Source: Anaerolineales bacterium UBA4826
Lineage (GTDB): Bacteria > Chloroflexota > Anaerolineae > UBA4142
Length of the DNA stretch: 7,439 nt
Direction of reading: 5' to 3'
Assembly: GCA_002400365.1 (NCBI GenBank)
Contig: DHFK01000235.1
Location: 1-7,439, forward strand
Under the pieces are notes generated by a model. It searched no databases. It saw only the letters and a program-made list of their open reading frames with translations, and had not been told where the DNA came from. The translations under genes were made by a program, and so were the position numbers. Position 1 is the first letter of the stretch; each line of letters begins with the position of its first letter. Below are positions 5,358 to 7,439 of this stretch, one piece after another.

Positions 5358-7439
5358 CTAAAGTCGAATCACCCTGCCGATCATGTCCGCCGGCACGGGC
5401 TGACCCATTTCGCTGAGTATCGTCGGCGCGACGTCGTACAACCGCAAGCCCTCTAACTCGCGTCCGCCGAGATTGCGCCGGGGGTCGTAGTAGATGAACA
5501 TGCCCATCTGCGCGTGGTTCGCATCGTCGGGCCCCGTGTCATTCTCGAACGTGTGCAGCGCGTTCAAGCCCAGCGAGCCGACCGCGCGCCAGTACAGATC
5601 GCCAAAGATGACGATGAGATCGGGCGCGATGTGTTTCGTCGCGCGATAGATTTGCTGCGGCTTGTGCACGCGCGTCGCGATCGGCTTGCCCTTGGCGTCG
5701 GGAATCGCACACAGTTTTTCGATCAATTCATCGCGCGCGTGTTCATAGTCTGAAGGCGGGATGACGCCCTGCGGCTCGCGGCCCTGCACGTTGAGAAACA
5801 CGCGACCGTAGTAACCACCGCTGCCCCACGCGCGCGTCTTGGCCCAATTCACTTTCACCTTTTCGAGCGGCACCACGCCCTGCGGTTTTTCTTCGAGCAC
5901 TAGATAGCCCTCGTTCATCAGCCATTCGTTTATCGTGATCCCGCCGTCCATTTTCTTCGCGCCGTGATCGCTCATCACGATGACCGTGGTGTCGTCGTCA
6001 ATCAACTCCAACACACCGCCGATCTGCTGGTCGAGCCAGACGTAATAATCGTGAATCGAATTCAACAACGCGTTGCCCGGCTCGTGCTTGGGGTGCGCGA
6101 CGTCGTGATATTTCCAAAAGCCGTGATGCAAGCGGTCCACGCCGATTTCCACCGACATTAGAAAATCCCACGGCTTGGTCTTCATCAAGTGCTTGATGAC
6201 CTTGAAATGATCTTCAGTCATCTCGTAGATTTTCTGCAAGAGCCACGGCTTGTCATCGGTGCGAAAGTTCGGCACGTCCACCAGGTAATTGGGCGCGACG
6301 CGCAAAACATCCTCGCGCAGACTTTCGGGATAGGTGAATTTCGATTGCGCGCTCGGCGAGAGGAAGCAGCCAATCGTTCCACCGACGACGGGTTTGGGCG
6401 GGAACGACGGCGGCACGCCGACGAGGTACGATTGCTTGCCCGCGCGCCCAAGATAATCCCAGACCGCTGGCTCGTTGATCGAGCGCGCGTTCGCAATCGT
6501 CATCTTTTCGTACGAGTGATCGGCGCGGTTGCGAAAACCGTACACCCCAAGTTGCCCCGGGTCTTTCGACGTCAGCGCGCACGCCCACGCCGGCACCGTG
6601 ATCGGCGGCGTAGTAGATTCGATCTCGCCCCACGCGCCGCGCGAGATGAGAGATTGGAGATTCGGGAGTTCGTCGCGATACTTGTCGAAGACGAGCGCCG
6701 GCTCGGCGCAGTCCAAGCCCAGGATAAGCACACGTTTTCTTTTTGGTGCAGGGGTGCGGGGGTGCAGGGGTGCGGGGGTGATCGCTCCCTCGCTCCCCTG
6801 CTCCCCTGCTCCCTTGCTTGCTTGCATCCCTTCCATCAACACGCGCGCCACCTCCGGTCGCGTAAACTCCGACGGCAACATCTCGCCGCGCTCGAGCATC
6901 TGGCGAACTTGTGTGCCGCTCAAAACCAAATGGTCTGCGTCGCCGTGCGGACACGTTTTCGCGGAAACGATCTGCCCGCACTTGCGGCAATAAAACGTAT
7001 GCTCGAACAAGAGTGGCGTGATGCCAATCTCTGCCGGCTTGAACTCGTCGAAGATTTTCTGCGCGTCGTACGTGCCATAGTACTTGCCGACGCCCGCGTG
7101 ATCGCGTCCGATGATGATGTGTGTGCAGCCATAGTTCTTGCGGCAGATCGCGTGAAAGATCGCTTCGCGCGGACCGGCGTACCGCATCGCCGCCGGAAAC
7201 ACGCCGAGGATCACGCGGTCGGGCGGATAGTAATCGCGCAAGAGTTCTTGGTACGAACGCATCCGCACGTCGGCAGGGATATCGTCCGCCTTGGTTTCGC
7301 CGACGAGCGGATGGAGAAACAAGCCGTCCACGATTTCGAGCGCGGTCTTTTGAATGTACTCGTGCGCGCGGTGGATCGGGTTGCGCGTTTGAAACGCGAC
7401 GATGCGCTTCCACCCGCGCGCGGCGAACATCTTGCGAGT
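5358..7439 (-). CDS. sat: ATP sulfurylase (5'-partial) fused in frame to an alkaline-phosphatase-superfamily phosphodiesterase
   Basis: The frame is open to the right edge (codons TRK precede the Met at 7430); residue numbers here count from that Met. Residues 1-200 are the catalytic part of ATP sulfurylase, which makes APS and pyrophosphate from ATP and sulfate. They contain QTRNPIHRAHEY (14-25), GRDHAG (108-113), SGTQVR (171-176) and a Cys148-Cys151-Cys160-His162 cluster of the zinc-binding type seen in some bacterial sulfurylases. The N-terminal PUA-like domain lies outside the window. Residues 204-230 are a low-complexity linker. Residues 233-690 are a type I phosphodiesterase/nucleotide pyrophosphatase of the alkaline phosphatase superfamily. 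Expected metal ligands are Asp240, Asp432, His436, Asp488-His489 and His639, with Thr278 (ITVPAW) as the nucleophile. The phosphodiesterase half has no ATG of its own near its natural beginning (KRKRVLILGLD). A PAPS-pathway nucleotide or a sulfate or phosphate ester could be its substrate; this is not determined. Confidence 0.92.
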   Translation of the reverse strand, partial: TRKMFAARGWKRIVAFQTRNPIHRAHEYIQKTALEIVDGLFLHPLVGETKADDIPADVRMRSYQELLRDYYPPDRVILGVFPAAMRYAGPREAIFHAICRKNYGCTHIIIGRDHAGVGKYYGTYDAQKIFDEFKPAEIGITPLLFEHTFYCRKCGQIVSAKTCPHGDADHLVLSGTQVRQMLERGEMLPSEFTRPEVARVLMEGMQASKGAGEQGSEGAITPAPLHPRTPAPKRKRVLILGLDCAEPALVFDKYRDELPNLQSLISRGAWGEIESTTPPITVPAWACALTSKDPGQLGVYGFRNRADHSYEKMTIANARSINEPAVWDYLGRAGKQSYLVGVPPSFPPKPVVGGTIGCFLSPSAQSKFTYPESLREDVLRVAPNYLVDVPNFRTDDKPWLLQKIYEMTEDHFKVIKHLMKTKPWDFLMSVEIGVDRLHHGFWKYHDVAHPKHEPGNALLNSIHDYYVWLDQQIGGVLELIDDDTTVIVMSDHGAKKMDGGITINEWLMNEGYLVLEEKPQGVVPLEKVKVNWAKTRAWGSGGYYGRVFLNVQGREPQGVIPPSDYEHARDELIEKLCAIPDAKGKPIATRVHKPQQIYRATKHIAPDLIVIFGDLYWRAVGSLGLNALHTFENDTGPDDANHAQMGMFIYYDPRRNLGGRELEGLRLYDVAPTILSEMGQPVPADMIGRVIRL
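6745..6825. repeat. Low-complexity inverted octamer repeat encoding the Sat-phosphodiesterase linker
   Basis: On the plus strand, two exact copies of the 16-mer GGTGCAGGGGTGCGGG (6745-6776) are followed after a few bases by four octamers, GCTCCCTC, GCTCCCCT, GCTCCCCT and GCTCCCTT (6784-6815), and then GCTT units. The two arms are complementary apart from about one T:T mismatch per octamer. On the minus strand the tract is translated as the Gly/Glu/Gln- then Pro/Thr/Ala-rich linker. Repeats of this type usually lie between genes. Confidence 0.9.

Noticed and set aside
6253..7413. A 386-codon open frame on the minus strand in another phase of the Sat-phosphodiesterase gene
   Set aside because: Its translation is Arg/Ala/Ser-rich without motifs, while the overlapping frame carries clear catalytic motifs throughout.

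Overview
The window is one block of genes, all read on the minus strand, so transcription runs from high to low coordinates. Gene gaps are short or overlapping, and no convincing promoter or terminator is visible. It therefore looks like the inner part of a longer operon that enters at the right edge and continues past the left edge. GC content is high in most genes: a hand count over 240 bases of the APS kinase gives about 62%. Short-period tandem and palindromic repeats of kinds common in filamentous and environmental bacteria sit at the gene junctions. The organism is a bacterium; Chloroflexota is my best guess from repeat style and gene set, but the window alone does not prove it.

In transcription order the genes are: (1) an ATP sulfurylase (5' end outside the window) continuous in frame with an alkaline-phosphatase-superfamily phosphodiesterase; (2) an HD-domain phosphohydrolase; (3) an APS kinase with a C-terminal extension of about 110 residues that resembles a small toxin-type protein; (4) an overlapping DUF2283 protein, antitoxin-like in context; (5) a Gfo/Idh/MocA dehydrogenase; (6) a hexapeptide-repeat acyltransferase coupled to it by an ATGA overlap; (7) an aldo/keto reductase; (8) the first 23 codons of a DegT/DnrJ/EryC1/StrS aminotransferase.

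Genes 1 and 3 together make PAPS, the donor used by sulfotransferases or for sulfate assimilation. Genes 5, 6 and 8 form the dehydrogenase, acyltransferase and aminotransferase trio used to make acylamino sugars on a nucleotide carrier, as in the Wlb/Wbp route to UDP-2,3-diacetamido-uronic acid. A cell-surface glycan that is both acylamino-modified and sulfated is a reasonable inference, but no sulfotransferase or glycosyltransferase is in view.

Two things stand out. First, the APS kinase carries a low-GC (about 46%) toxin-like tail and is followed by an equally low-GC DUF2283 gene with a near-perfect ribosome binding site. This suggests a toxin-antitoxin-like module captured by a metabolic gene. 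Second, repeats at junctions have entered reading frames three times: the Sat-phosphodiesterase linker, the HD protein tail and the acyltransferase N-terminus. Three of the repeats share one design, tandem 7- or 8-base units in inverted orientation around a short spacer.
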